From Corydoras sp. C115 (lineage: Eukaryota > Chordata > Actinopteri > Siluriformes > Callichthyidae), in NCBI GenBank assembly GCA_019802505.1, contig JAFMOC010000377.1, forward strand, positions 98,501-162,500: a DNA stretch of 64,000 nucleotides. The letters run 5' to 3'. Below, in pieces: positions 19,581-31,333 of this stretch; within the stretch, counting starts at the first letter, position 1; each line of letters opens with the position of its first letter. The notes beneath the pieces were generated by a model. The model saw nothing but the letters and a program-made list of their open reading frames with translations. It was not told the origin of the DNA and did not search any database. The position numbers and the translations under genes were made by a program.

Positions 19581-20360
19581 GAATTTGCCCTTATCTAAAT
19601 TGCTCCATTGCCATTCCATGTACAGTTTTTGCCATCTCAGCATATTATTGGTGCATCAATCGAGCAACAGCTCCTGTTTGGAAGTCATTCACTATTTCTG
19701 AAGCGTTTATAGAAAGGATGCCCAGGGCATTTGTGCGTGTTGATGCTGCCCCTGGCACCGCCCCTGGCACCCACCGTCATTCTGTCTTTGACTCGCACAC
19801 AAAGAAAGTTCCCCATCTCTGCCGCCTCTTTTCTCTTACCATATGGGTTCTCTTCACCCCCCCCCCACCTCCCCGCTCTCACTCGCTCGCTCGCACACTC
19901 TGTAATTCCCCCAGTCTCCAGGAATGCTGTTGTTTTTAATTTCTCCCAGCTGCTCTGGCACGGTGCCCGACCGCCTGCCTTTCCACATCTGCTCCCTGTC
20001 ATACCACACAAACACAGGCAGCACATCAAAACAGCAGGATCGCAGCCCCTTCTAGGCTGAACCCAGCTCGCTTTGACTCACCCCCCGTCCTCACCCACCC
20101 CCATCTCACTGTGGCACTCATGAACACCCTCACTCCCCCCCATGTGATTGACTTTAGAGTCGATTAAATCAATATGACATATGAATTTAGATGTTGCTGT
20201 GATCCAAAACCTAAAAATAACTAAATCACTGACTGATGTGCTTTATAATTTATTTATATTCCATGAATCCTTAATAAATAATTCCAAATGCTCTATCCGC
20301 TTCCATCAGTTGACATGCATTTCCTTTTTAAAGCATTTAACCAATCACATTTCAGCATCA
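19581..20360. other. Low-copy stretch, no gene assigned
   Basis: C/T-rich at about 19740-20150 with several short open frames but no recognisable domain. AT-rich afterwards. Confidence 0.45.
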
Positions 20361-20690
20361 TTGGTGGCTTAGTGGTTAGCATGTTCTCCTCTCAGCGTTA
20401 GGGATTCCAGGTTCAAATCCCAATCTGTGTGGAGTTTCCATCTTCTCCTCGTATCTTTGTGGGTTTCCTCCAGGTTCTCCTCCCACAGTCCAAAAAAATA
20501 TGGATCAAGATAAATTAAATGCTCTAAATTGCCCCATATAAAGTGTGTTTGTGTGTATGTATGTGTGTACCCAGTGATAGATTGGCGCCCTGTCCTGGGT
20601 GTATCTGCCCAGCGCCCGAAATGTTCTCCCCTGGATGGGCATGGGAAACCCCCCCATGACCCTAGTAGAGGATAAAGTGGAAGACTATCA
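20361..20690 (+). mobile_element. SINE, near full length
   Basis: Box A TGGCTTAGTGG intact; box B has GGTTCAAATCC. The 3' end AGGATAAAGTGGAAGA lacks the ATGA tail. Confidence 0.9.
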
Positions 20691-20709
20691 TAATATAATC
20701 AATTTCACT

Positions 20710-20954
20710 GGGTACACTCACACACACAGACATCACTAGACACAAAAACACACTCTACTGTATATGGGGCAATTTAGAGCATTCAATTTACCTTGAATCC
20801 ATGTTTTTAGGCTGTGGGAGGAAACCGAAGAACCACGGAAGAAACCCACGTGGACACGGGGAGAACATGGAAACTCCACCCAGATTGGGATTTGAACTGG
20901 GAATCCCTAGCACTGACAGGAGAACATACCAACCACTAAGCCACCGTGCCTCAT
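20710..20954 (-). mobile_element. SINE, tail missing, inverted to previous copy
   Basis: CACACAGACATCACTAGAC to CCACTAAGCCACCGTGCC. With 20361-20690 it makes an inverted SINE pair. Confidence 0.88.
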
Positions 20955-21004
20955 ATTAAAATTTAAAAATAGTTATTTGAATTCTTTAGTATGTAGGGGG
21001 TCGA

Positions 21005-21190
21005 TGGAACACGGATGGTTTGTCTGTGTTATTCGACGGTTGTGAGGTATGTTTGTGGAAACATTTGGAACATGTTAATGCTGATTCAGCAGAACCATCC
21101 ACATTGAGAACCAGAGCTCATAAAAAACCTGCAACCCGATTCATCTCCAAAAATTTTGACACTCATTTGACTAAAACTACCATAACTAGC
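21005..21190 (-). repeat. Dispersed repeat, inverted partner of 4375-4560
   Basis: The reverse complement carries the same ordered words as 4375-4560. No coding function is inferred. Confidence 0.7.
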
Positions 21191-21215
21191 ATAATCTTCT
21201 GCTCTTCTGCCAAAC

Positions 21216-21490
21216 CCCTGATATGTTCTCCCCTGGATGGGCATGGGGAAGCCCCCAGCGAGACCATAGTGGAGGATAAAGTGCAAGATAATGGATGAAT
21301 AAATGCTCTAAATTGCCCCATTTAGTGTGTGTATTTTGTGAGTGAGTGTGCCCAGCGATAGATTGGTGCCCTGTCCTGGGTGTATCTGCCCAACGCCCGA
21401 AACATTCTCCCCTGGAGGGCATAGGGAACCCCTCCACCTCCGTGACCCTAGTAGAGGATAAAGCGGAAGATAATGAATGAATGAATGAAT
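21216..21490 (+). mobile_element. Two consecutive SINE 3' pieces
   Basis: 21216-21300 holds TCTCCCCTGGATGGGCATGG to a GATGAATAAATG tail. 21301-21490 restarts at CTCTAAATTGCCCC and runs to a longer (AATG)n tail. A third stub, CTCTAAATTGCCC, follows before the GT tract. Confidence 0.8.
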
Positions 21491-21508
21491 GCTCTAAATT
21501 GCCCTATG

Positions 21509-21510
<2 letters not shown>

Positions 21511-21555
<45 letters not shown>
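21511..21555. repeat. (GT)22 microsatellite
   Basis: Grew out of the GTGTGTG block of a SINE stub. Confidence 0.95.
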
Positions 21556-21558
<3 letters not shown>

Positions 21559-21569
21559 GGCAAGTGCAA

Positions 21570-21879
21570 GATACATCCATTCATTATCTTCCACAGGCAG
21601 ATACACCCAGGACAGGACGATACACCCAGGACAGGACGTCAATCTATCTGGGCACACACTCACTCACTCACACACACAAACACACTCTATATGGGGCAAT
21701 TTGGAGCATTCAATAAACCTTCATCCATGATTTTGGACTGTGCGAGGAAACCGGAGACCCTGGAGGAAACCCACGCGAACATAGGGAGAACATGGAAACT
21801 CCACCCAGATTGGGATTCGGACCTGAATCCCTAGCGCTGAGAGGAGAACATGCTAACCACTAAGCCACCGTGCCGCCCT
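21570..21879 (-). mobile_element. SINE, near full length with internal duplication
   Basis: The ATACACCCAGGACAGGACG block is duplicated in tandem at about 21600-21640. The head ends GCCACCGTGCCGCCC. Confidence 0.9.
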
Positions 21880-21884
21880 ACGTG

Positions 21885-22215
21885 AAAATCCAACGCTCCC
21901 AAAAAAGGCTCGGGAGAGAAGCAAAACTTCCTTTTCTAATTTTTCCCAGCAGCTTCGAATCAAATCCAGATGTTTGGTCTGTGTGTCATTGCTTGCCTCC
22001 CCACCACCACCACCACCACCGCGACTCCGCCTCCCTCTGGCCAACTCGTTCCTAAATAAAGGAAAGTATTTGTGACATTCAGCCACAAACGACTGCGCCA
22101 AGAACAGCTCGCAGAGCAGGCCCATCTGGAACGTGTTAGGACGGCACTGGGCACTTGCTGTGGACGAGGGAAAGACACACAACCCAAACACAGTCTATAG
22201 AACCACACACATGCA
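21885..22215 (-). other. Low-copy stretch with open minus frame, unassigned
   Basis: Non-repetitive except for a (CAC)n run at 22004-22021. The minus strand is open for over 100 codons (with stretches such as FVAECHKYFPLF) but I recognise no domain and no clear splice pair. Confidence 0.3.
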
Positions 22216-22289
22216 CAGCTTTTATGTTTTGCTTTGTTCTAATGCAAACCAAATAGACCTGGTAAGGAATAAAGATCATCAGATGAATA

Positions 22290-22672
22290 TCCATCCATCC
22301 ATTATCTTCCACTTAATCCTCTACTAGGGTCGCGGGGGGGGGGGGGGGGGGGGGGGGGTTTCTCCATGCTCATCCAGGGGAAAAGGTTTCGGGCGCTGGC
22401 CAGATTCACCCAGGACAGGGTGCAAATCTATCACTGGGCACACACTCATACAGATACACACACACACACACACACACTCTATATGGGGCCATTTGGAGAA
22501 TTCAATTGACCTTGATCCATGTTCTTGGACTATGGGACGAAACTGGTGAACCCAGAGAAACCCCAGGTGGACACAGGGAGAACATGGAAACTCCACCCAG
22601 ATTGGGAGTCGAACCGGGAATCCCTAGTGCTGAGAGGAGAACATGCTAACCACTATGCCACCGTGTCGCCCC
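22290..22672 (-). mobile_element. SINE, full length with G25 run
   Basis: Complete from (ATCC)n tail to head CACCGTGTCGCCCC. The G block after GGGTCGC has grown to about 25 G (22334-22358). Confidence 0.92.
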
Positions 22673-22705
22673 GTAACTATATTGTAGAATTATTATAATT
22701 TGTGC

Positions 22706-22821
22706 TATTCATTCATTCATTCATCCATTATCTTCTGCTTTATCCTCTACAAGGGTTGTAGGGGGGGGAATCCCAGTCTCCACCCAGACTGGGATTCGAA
22801 CCTAGATCTTCAGCACCGAGA
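22706..22821 (-). mobile_element. SINE, large internal deletion
   Basis: The tail and GGGTTGTAGGGG join directly to CTCCACCCAGACTGGG and box B GATTCGAACC. Confidence 0.82.
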
Positions 22822-23128
22822 GAAATTTCTTTCTTTCTCTTTGACCTATTTTGATGTTTCACTTATGCTTCTCCCCCTCTCAGTTCTGTGCTGCTTGGCA
22901 GATGTGTTGGTGCGCCTACAGTAGTATCAGTCCCCAGGTGGCTGTGGAGCTGTTTGTGTGTGGGTGTGTGTGTGTGTGTGTGTGTGTGCGTGTGTGTTTG
23001 TGACATATGTACTTGAGATCGTTATTGATGCTCAGGTGTGTGAGAGCTCTTTATTGGATTCTGAACGAAGGGCCTGCAGACACACAAGATCATGTAGCAT
23101 TAACACATTCAATGTGAAAGCAACATCA

Positions 23129-23151
23129 AATGCTCCAAATTGCCCCATATA

Positions 23152-23190
<39 letters not shown>

Positions 23191-23332
23191 TGTGAGTGAG
23201 TGTGTGTCCAGTGATAGATTGGCGCCCTGTCCTGGGTGTATCTGCCCAGCGCCCGAACGTTCTCCCCTTGAACCCGCGACCCCCCCCATGACCCTAGTAG
23301 AGGATAAATAAGAAGATAAAGAATGAATGAAT
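23129..23332 (+). mobile_element. SINE 3' half with (GT)17
   Basis: CTCCAAATTGCCCC to (GAAT)n tail. The GT block is expanded (23155-23188). Confidence 0.88.
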
Positions 23333-23375
23333 TAATTAATGACACAAATTACAATACTGGTACAATATTCATACG

Positions 23376-23644
23376 GGCGGCATGGTGGGTTATTGGTTAG
23401 CATGTTCTGCTCTCAGCACGGGGGATCCAGGTTCGAATGCCAATCTGGGTGGAGTTTCCATGTTCTCCCCGTGTCTGCGTGTCATATAGGGTGTGTTTGT
23501 ATGAGTGACTGAATGTGAACCTAGTGATAGATTGGCGCCCTGTCCTGGGTGTATCTGCCTAGCGCACAAAATGTTCTTCACTGGATGGGCATGGAGAACC
23601 CCCCTGCAACCCTAATAGAGGATAAAGAGGAAGATAATGGATGG
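23376..23644 (+). mobile_element. SINE, internally deleted
   Basis: Head GGGCGGCATGGTGGG. Box B GGTTCGAATGCC mutated. The CCGGTTTCCTCCCACAG block is missing. Confidence 0.88.
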
Positions 23645-23646
23645 AG

Positions 23647-23994
23647 GGCGGCACAGTGGCTTAGTGGTTAACACGTTCGCCTCTCAGCACTAGGGATTCC
23701 CGGTTTCGAATCCCCATCTGGGTGGAGTTTCCATGTTCTCCCCGTGTCCGCGTGGGTTTCCTCCGGGTTCTCCGGTTTCCTCCCACAGTCCAAAAACATG
23801 GATCAAGTCAATTGAGTTGCCCCAAATTGCCCTATAGGGTGTGTTTGTGTGCGTGTCTGTGTGTGTGAGTGTTTGCCCAGCGATAGATTGGCGCCCTGTC
23901 CTTGGTGTATCTGCCCAGCACCCGAAACGTTCTCCCCTGGATGGGCATGGGGAAGTGGAAGATAATGAATGAATGAATGAATAATGGATGGATG
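23647..23994 (+). mobile_element. SINE, near full length, young subfamily
   Basis: Inserted at the tail of the previous copy. TTCGCC and CCCCATCTGGG markers; box B has one extra T (GGTTTCGAATCC). The 3' GGGGAACCCC block is deleted. Confidence 0.9.
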
Positions 23995-24800
23995 AAAGAA
24001 CTGATAAGTAATGTTTTTTATGGTTTTGTCTGCTGTAGAGAGAAACTGAACTAGTTTGAACATTATTTTTACTCCAAAGTCGTGATCAGATCATTCCACT
24101 GAAAACTGCGGCCAAAAAATTACCACAATTGCCCTGTGTTTATGTCAAGCTCCTCCGGAAACAAGCGCCCCAATTAAAACACCTGCAGCTTCACACAACA
24201 CCAATTATCTCATCAAGATTTTAATGACTTTGTTAATTGCGCACAGGCAGCGTGAGGGGAAGCTGGGGAATTAAGAACGAGGCCCTGCGGAGAAGCCACC
24301 TAGATCATTCTTGACAAACACACAGGCGTATGTGCCAAACAAATACACATACACATAGACATACATGTACACACACAAACACACACACACACACACAGAC
24401 ACAAATACATGCACACATATGTTCATGTATATATAACAAAAAGAAGGTGTTCGCCATCTGTTTTTGTGATGTCATATCCTGTCATTATGGTCCTTTATAC
24501 CTGATGAAATTGAGGCAACACCATCTCCATCTCTATTGTTCTCGTTTTAGCTCTCTCTCTTTCTCTCTCTCTCTTGCTCTCGCTGTCCTCACAGTGTCAC
24601 TGAGCAGATGTATCCAGGAAACAGCGGCATGGACTGTGTGACAGGTGTGTAACGCCCGGTCTCACAGCTGCACTGCATATTCTGTACCGTCTCTCTCTCC
24701 TCTCTCTGCCTCTGTTCCGGTCTCTTTTTCAGTTTCAGGGTGAATGACAAACACACACACACACTGTGGTATGGGTTATGACTGGTGACAGAAATGAACA
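23995..24800. other. Low-copy stretch with conserved-element look
   Basis: The part at 24120-24310 is non-repetitive, with ordered AATTAAAA, CCAATTATC and TTAATTG motifs spaced as in homeobox-rich conserved non-coding elements. No coding frame is convincing. (CA)n and (CT)n follow at 24330-24410 and 24550-24720. Confidence 0.4.
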
Positions 24801-24805
24801 CTAGA

Positions 24806-25030
24806 AAGCTGCATTTTCTAAAGAAAACGCAAGTGTGATTGCAGCGTGGCCGAAGAAGACGAAGAAGAGTGCATACGTTTATCAAAACAATTCAGCGCAT
24901 GAGGTAAAAAGTGGGCAATAAAGTGAGGATAGAGTGAGGAGGAGGAATGCAATTTTTGAAGGGTGATTAAAAAGTGGACGAAAAGTTTGTGGTTTTAGTG
25001 CATGTCTCTGCAAATCAAAAAAAAAAAAAG
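24806..25030 (+). repeat. 5' part of composite repeat C
   Basis: CATTTTCTAAAGAAAACGC, GTGATTGCAGCGTGGCCG, GAGGAGGAATGCA and GTCTCTGCAAATCA match the beginning of 41765-43172 in order. It runs straight into the tandem array that follows. Confidence 0.75.
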
Positions 25031-25484
25031 TTATGGTCCCCACAATGTATGTGTGTGTGTGGTGGGGGGGTGGTATATATAAAACCTGGACCAAAACACC
25101 ATCACACGGCACGGATCTCAAGTAACTCCATTATTTTTATGTAAAATCAAGATGTGTGGTTACAGTGATCCTAAAGTCATGGTCCCCACAATGTCTGTGT
25201 GTGTGTGGGGAGGGGGTATAGATAAAACCTGGACCAAAACACCTGGACCAAAAGCCCGGATTTCATGCAACTCCATCAGTTTTAAAGTAAAATCATGATG
25301 TAGGGTTACAGTTATGATAAAGTTAAGGTCCCCACAATGTGTGTGTGTGTGTGTGTGTCTGTGAGTATTTATAAAACCTAGACTAAAACACTCTCACACG
25401 GCACGGATCTCATGTAACTCCATCAGTTTTCAAGTAAAATTATGATATACGGTTATAGTGATGCTAAAGTTATGGTCCCCACAA

Positions 25485-25515
<31 letters not shown>

Positions 25516-25826
25516 CCGTGACTATTTATAAAACCTAGACTAAAACACTCTCACACGGCACGGATCTCATGTAACTCCATCAGTTTTCAAGTAAAATTAT
25601 GATATACGGTTATAGTGATGCTAAAGTTATGGTCCCCACAATGTATGTGTTTGTGTTTGTGTGTGTGTGTGTGTGTGTGTGGGGGGGGGGGGGTGGGGGG
25701 GGGTGGTATATATAAAAAACCCGGACCAAAACACCATCACACGGCATAGATCTCAGGTAACTCCATCAGTTTTAATGTAAAATCATGATATAGGGTTACA
25801 GTTATGGTAAGTTTATGGTCCCCACA

Positions 25827-25877
<51 letters not shown>

Positions 25878-26017
25878 TATATAAAACGTGGACCAAAACA
25901 TTCGCACATGACACGGATCTCATGTAACTCCATCAGTTTTCAAGTAAAATTATGATGTACGGTTATAGTGATGCTAAAGTTATGGTCCCCACAATGTATG
26001 TGTTTGTGTTTGTGTGT

Positions 26018-26048
<31 letters not shown>

Positions 26049-26502
26049 GTGGTATATATAAAACCCGGACCAAAACACCATCACACGGCATAGATCTCAG
26101 GTAACTCCATCAGTTTTAATGTAAAATCATGATATAGGGTTACAGTTATGGTAAGTTTATGGTCCCCACAATGTGTGTGTGTGTGTGTGTGTGTGTGTTT
26201 GTGTGTGTGTGTGGGTATATATAAAACGTGGACCAAAACATTCGCACATGACACGGATCTCATGTAACTCCATCAGTTTTCAAGTAAAATTATGATGTAG
26301 GGTTTTAGTGATGCTAAAGTTATGGTCCCCACAATGTATGTGTTTGTGTTTGTGTGTGTGTGTGTGTGTGTGGGGGGGGGGTGGTATATATAAAACCCGG
26401 ACCAAAACACCATCACACGGCATAGATCTCAGGTAACTCCATCAGTTTTAATGTAAAATCATGATATAGGGTTACAGTTATGGTAAGTTTATGGTCCCCA
26501 CA

Positions 26503-26543
<41 letters not shown>

Positions 26544-27205
26544 TATATAAAACGTGGACCAAAACATTCGCACATGACACGGATCTCATGTAACTCCATC
26601 AGTTTTCAAGTAAAATTATGATGTAGGGTTATAGTGATGCTAAAGTTATGGTCCCCACAATGTATGTGTTTGTGTTTGTGTGTGTGTGTGTGTGTGGGGG
26701 GGGAGGTGGTATATATAAAACCCGGACCAAAACACCATCACACGGCACAGATCTCAGGTAACTCCATCAGTTTTAATGTAAAATCATGATATAGGGTTAC
26801 AGTTATGGTAAGTTTATGGTCCCCACAATGTGGGGGGGGGGGTATATATAAAACGTGGACCACACGACACAAATCTCATGTAACTCCATCAGTTTTAAAG
26901 TGTGTGTGCATGCGTGTGCGTGTGTGTGTATGTGTGGATATATATAAAACCTAGACCAAAACACTTGGCACGAATCTAATGTGATATAAGTAAAATCATG
27001 ATGTGTGGTTACAGTGATGCTAAAGTCATGGTCCCCACAATGTCTGTGTTTGTGTGTGTGTGTGTGTGTTGGGGGGGGGGGGGTATATAAAGCCTGGAAC
27101 CAAACACCGTCACACAGCCCGGATCTCATGCAACTCCATCTATTTTAAAGTAAAATCATGATGTAGGGTTACAGTTATGATAGCGTTAAGGTCCCCACAA
27201 TGTAT

Positions 27206-27245
<40 letters not shown>

Positions 27246-27458
27246 ATAAAACCTGGACCAAAACACTCTCACACGGCATGGCTCTCATCCATCATCCATG
27301 ATGTAGTGTTATAGTGATGCTAAAGTTATGGTCCCCACAATGTATGTGTATGTGTGTGTGTGTGTGTGTGTGTTGGGGGGGGGGGGGGGGTGGTATATAT
27401 AAAACCCGGACCAAAACACCATCACACGGCATAGTTTTAAGGTCATCACAATGTATGA

Positions 27459-27490
<32 letters not shown>

Positions 27491-27777
27491 ATTTATAAAA
27501 CCTGGACCAAAACACCCTCACATGGCATGGATCTCATGTAACTCCATCAGTTTTAAAGTAAAATCATGATGTAGGGTTAAAGTTATGGTAAATTTATGGT
27601 ACCCACAATGTGTGTGTGTTTGTGTGTGTGTGGGTATATATAAAACCTAGACCAAAACACTCACATGGCACGGATCTCGTGATATAGGGCTACAGTTATG
27701 CTAAAGTTATGTTTATGGGAAGTGGGAAGGATATTGTATTAGTATTTATGGTTAAAGGTAAATTTATGGTCCCCACA

Positions 27778-27780
<3 letters not shown>
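25031..27780 (+). repeat. ~150-190 bp tandem array, about 18 units, dimeric in the centre
   Basis: Each unit is GGTCCCCACAATGT, a (GT)n or (GT)nGn tract, TATATATAAAACC, GACCAAAACA, ATCTCATGTAACTCCATCAG and AAATCATGAT. The GGTCCCCACAATGT word recurs from 25036 to 27769. Between about 25620 and 26820 two unit types alternate (ACCCGGACC with CATAGATCTCAGG; ACGTGGACC with CGCACATGACACGG), giving about four copies of a 325-355 bp dimer. Open frames here are repeat translations. Confidence 0.95.

Positions 27781-27851
<71 letters not shown>
27779..27851. repeat. (GT)36 microsatellite
   Basis: Terminal GT tract of the tandem array, much longer than in internal units. Confidence 0.97.
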
Positions 27852-27855
<4 letters not shown>

Positions 27856-28400
27856 CAGAGTCTGCCCGTAGCTGAAAAGTGGAAAAAGACAGCCAGCAAT
27901 CGTGCGCGAAAGAAAATGTGTTTATCAGCAAGAGAGCAGCAACATGAACTTCCACCATTTGATTAAATCTGCTACAAGCCGGGATTAAACCAGATGTTTC
28001 CGCCGCATCTCATCTGCACCGAACCCGCTTATCTCACTCACCATTCTGAACATTAGCATAATGGAAACGCATCTCTAGCTTCTGACTGTTCAAACATTCG
28101 GAATCAGACGCTAACAAAGAGCAGTAAATGGATTGGGCTCGGCGAGTATGAATATCACTTACAAACGCTTCGTTCTGAGCCGCTGAAGAAAGATTTTGCT
28201 TTAAATAAACCACACACCCTCCGTTCTGCTACATAATAATACATGGATTTTCATAGTTTGAGTAAAATTTATTTAATTAGTCAATGGTAACGATATATTA
28301 TATAAAACAGACGTTGCCATATATGGCAAATCCCATTATCCATTGGCAGATATATGAAATATAGCAATTACACCAATAAGAGATGGTACCCATTCAGTAC
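27852..28400. other. Low-copy stretch, possible regulatory element
   Basis: 27860-28210 is free of repeats with mixed base composition. It contains TGTTTATCAGC and CGCTTATCTCACTCACC (GATA-like cores). No exon is recognised. AT-rich afterwards, with a SINE head scrap (CTAACCACTAAGCC) near 28418 and (TTA)n at 28461-28487. Confidence 0.4.
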
Positions 28401-28458
28401 CATCCATTGTCTTCGTGCTAACCACTAAGCCAGTGTACCGCCAAGAGATGGTACCAAT

Positions 28459-28490
<32 letters not shown>

Positions 28491-28582
28491 ATTAATCCAT
28501 TCTCTAATTAAATCTTAAACGAAATCGGTCTGTGTGGAGTGTAAAGCAAGATTTGTTTTTTGAATTAAGTAATTCAATATAA

Positions 28583-28923
28583 GGGAGCACAGTGACTTAG
28601 TGGTTAGCACATCCGCCTCTCAGCGCTGCTGATTCCAGGTTCGAATCCCGACCTGGGTAGAGTTTCCATGTTCTGCCCGTATCCGCATGGGTTTCCTCCA
28701 GGTTTTCCGGTTTCCTCCCACAGTCCTAAAACATGGATCAAGTCAATTGAATTCTTGAAATTGCCCCATATAGAGTGTGTCTGTGTGAGTGAGTGTGTGC
28801 CCAGTGATAGATTGGCGCCCTGTCTTGGGTGTATCTGCCCCGCGCCCGAAACATTCTCCCCTGGATGAGAACCCACACAGTGATCCTAGTAGAGGATAAA
28901 GTGGAAGATAATGAATGAATAAA
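28583..28923 (+). mobile_element. SINE, near full length
   Basis: Head GGGAGCACAGTGACTTAGTGG, box B GGTTCGAATCC intact. GGATGGGCATGGGG is shortened. Confidence 0.9.
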
Positions 28924-28929
28924 TGTGTA

Positions 28930-29265
28930 GGCGGCTCGCTGGCTTAGTGGTTAGCATGTTCACCTCTCAGCTTGGAGGTTCAAATTACAATCTCTGTAGA
29001 GCTTCCATGTTCTCTTCGTGTCCTCGTAGGTACCACCAGGTTCTCCGGATTCCTCCCACAGTCCAAAAACATGGATCCGAGGTGAAGTTCATGCTCCAAA
29101 TTGCTCCAATTAGAGTGTGTTTGGATGTGGGTGAGTAAGTGCCCTGTTCTGGGTGTATCTGCCCAGCGTCGGAAACGTTCTCCCCTGGGTGGGCATGGGG
29201 AATGCCCCCCATACCCACCCCCAGACCTGTAGTAGAGGATTAAGTGGAAAATAATGGATGTATGA
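28930..29265 (+). mobile_element. SINE, near full length
   Basis: Head GGCGGCTCGCTGGCTTAGTGG. Box B lost (GGTTCAAATTAC). Directly follows the tail of the previous copy. Confidence 0.9.
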
Positions 29266-29269
29266 ATGG

Positions 29270-29533
29270 AATCCTAATCTGGGTGGATTTTGCATATTCT
29301 CCCCATGTTCACGTGGGTTTTCTCCTGGTTCTCCAGTTTACTCCCACAGTCCAAAAACATGGATCAATGTCAATTGAATTCTCCAAATTGCCCCATATAG
29401 AGTGTGTTTGTGTGTGTGTGTCTGTGTGAGTGAGTGTGTGCCCAGTGATAAATTGGCGCCCTGTCCTGGGTGTATCTACCCCCCCCCCGCGCAACGCTAG
29501 TAGAATATAAAGCGGAAGATAATGGATGGATGT
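29270..29533 (+). mobile_element. SINE, head missing
   Basis: Starts at AATCTGGGTGGATTTTGC. Third in a row of same-strand copies. Tail GATAATGGATGG. Confidence 0.85.
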
Positions 29534-29559
29534 ATTGTAATTGTTTGTAAATCATGTAC

Positions 29560-29690
29560 ATTGTTGTAGTTTATCTTTGTTTTTGTTTGGTTTCGTACCC
29601 CGGCTTTGGGCAATACAGATGTAATGTTTGTCATGCTAATAAAGCTTCTAAAATTGATATTGACACAGAGAGAGAGCAAAGGAATGGATT
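29560..29690 (+). mobile_element. Possible LINE 3' end
   Basis: Contains TGTCATGCTAATAAAGCTTC, AAATTGATATTGA and a GAGAGAG run, resembling 3' termini of fish non-LTR elements (AATAAAG then a short A/T-rich repeat). Family not determined. Confidence 0.35.
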
Positions 29691-30114
29691 GAGATGTTTT
29701 GAACGCAGTATGCTCTCAGATCACACACCAGCTCCCACACTGTGACTCGGCGTTTGCATGGTTCTCATTACTGCAGATGTTTGGGAACTGCGCTCCTCTG
29801 TGCTGTTCTGCACTGTTCTGCGCTCTGACATTCCCTCACTCCCTGGAGGAGACGCTGTGTCACTCTAATGCCAAACACATGTGCTGCAGTGCAGACACGG
29901 CACACCCTGTGCACACTTTCCCACCATTTACAGGGAAAAATGTGACATTAGAACATACAGTCCAGGGTGGATATGTGCATATCAAGAAGCCTCCGGGGGT
30001 GAACCCAAACAGAGGATGGAGAAAAATTGGTAGTGTATTAAAAATTGGGGTACATACTTGACAAATGTATTTACAGCAAAACAAAAATATGATTAGTAAC
30101 TCATTCCTTTATAA
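29691..30114. other. Low-copy stretch, no gene assigned
   Basis: Mixed composition, open on plus for about 120 codons, with no domain recognised and no splice sites that would delimit an exon. Confidence 0.4.
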
Positions 30115-30449
30115 TATGCCACTTAATCCTCTACTAGGGTCACGGGGGGGTTCCCCATGTCCATACGGGGGAGAACATTTCGGTCGCTGGGCAGATACAC
30201 CCAGGACAGGGCACCAATCTTTTGCTTGGTACACACTCACTCTCACACACACACACAAACACTCTATATGGGGCAATTTGGAGAACTCAATTGACCTTGA
30301 TCCATGTTTTTGGACTGTGGAAGGAAACCGGAGAACCTGGAGGAAACCCATGCGGACAAGGGGAGAACATGGAAACTCCACCCAGATTGGGATTCGAACC
30401 TGGAATCCCTAGTGCTGAGAGGAGAACATGCTAACCACTAAGCCACCGC
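30115..30449 (-). mobile_element. SINE, near full length
   Basis: CCACTTAATCCTCTACTAGGG to AAGCCACCGC. Box B intact. Confidence 0.9.
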
Positions 30450-30461
30450 AACTTAATTATT

Positions 30462-30868
30462 ATTTATTCATTATCTTGCACTAAATGCTCTACTAGGTTC
30501 ATGGGGAGGTTTTCATGTTCCCCGTGCCCATCCAGGAGAGAACGTTCCAGGCGCTGGGCAGATACACCCAGGACAGGGTGCCAATCTATCACTGGGCACA
30601 CACTCACTCACTCACAGGTTAGTATTTATTCACCTAAATACTAACCTACTACTAATCAAGGGAATCAAGTGATTCCGAAGAAACCTGTTCTAGACTTGTA
30701 ATAACACTGCGATTTCATCCGTACATCAAAGTAAACGTGGAAAAAAAGCGGAGAACCCGGAGGAAACCCACGCGGACACAGGAAACTCCACCCAGAATGG
30801 GATTTGAACCTGGATCATTAGAGCTGAGAGGAGAACATGCTAACCACTAAGCCACCGTGCTGCTCCCA
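30462..30868 (-). mobile_element. SINE interrupted by ~120-bp insertion
   Basis: Tail side ends CACTCACTCACTCAC at about 30615; head side resumes AGCGGAGAACCCGGAGG at about 30748. The insert begins with a perfect 12-bp inverted repeat, AGGTTAGTATTT and its complement, 30616-30646. Confidence 0.82.
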
Positions 30869-30933
30869 AACAGAAACCAACCAATAAAAAAAAAATAATA
30901 ATGAATTAAATAAGGAACGATTAAAGAAAAGAA

Positions 30934-31068
30934 CCAGCGATGGATTGGCGCCCTGTCCTGGGTGTGTCTGCCCAGCGCCCGAGACGTTCTCCCCTGGATG
31001 GGCATGGGGAACCCCACCCCGACCCTAATAGAGGATAAAGCGGGAGATAATGAATGAATGAATGAATA
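30934..31068 (+). mobile_element. SINE 3' fragment
   Basis: GCGATGGATTGGCGCC to (GAAT)n tail, with the young-subfamily GAGACGTTCTCC variant. Confidence 0.88.
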
Positions 31069-31333
31069 AAGAAAAGAACAAAATGTATGCCTAGCACTCC
31101 TTACAGACGTTCTCCGACCTGTCGGAACCACACAAAGCTCCGATGTGACCCGTGATGTGTTTATGGCTTTTTCAGCTGCTCTTTTACTTCTGCTTTTTAG
31201 ATTTTCCACTGCTGCCTGACAGACGGACGAACGGAAGCATTTTTTAGTATGAACAAAATGATGCAAATTATTTTCACTGTCTGAAATTAATTTCCCCTCC
31301 TGATGGAATGTCAGGCCTGAGCATTTACTACAT

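Noticed and set aside
27779..27958. Histidine/threonine- or cysteine/valine-rich ORFs over (GT)n and (CA)n tracts
   Set aside because: Pure microsatellite translation; the same kind of ORF appears at every GT tract in the window.
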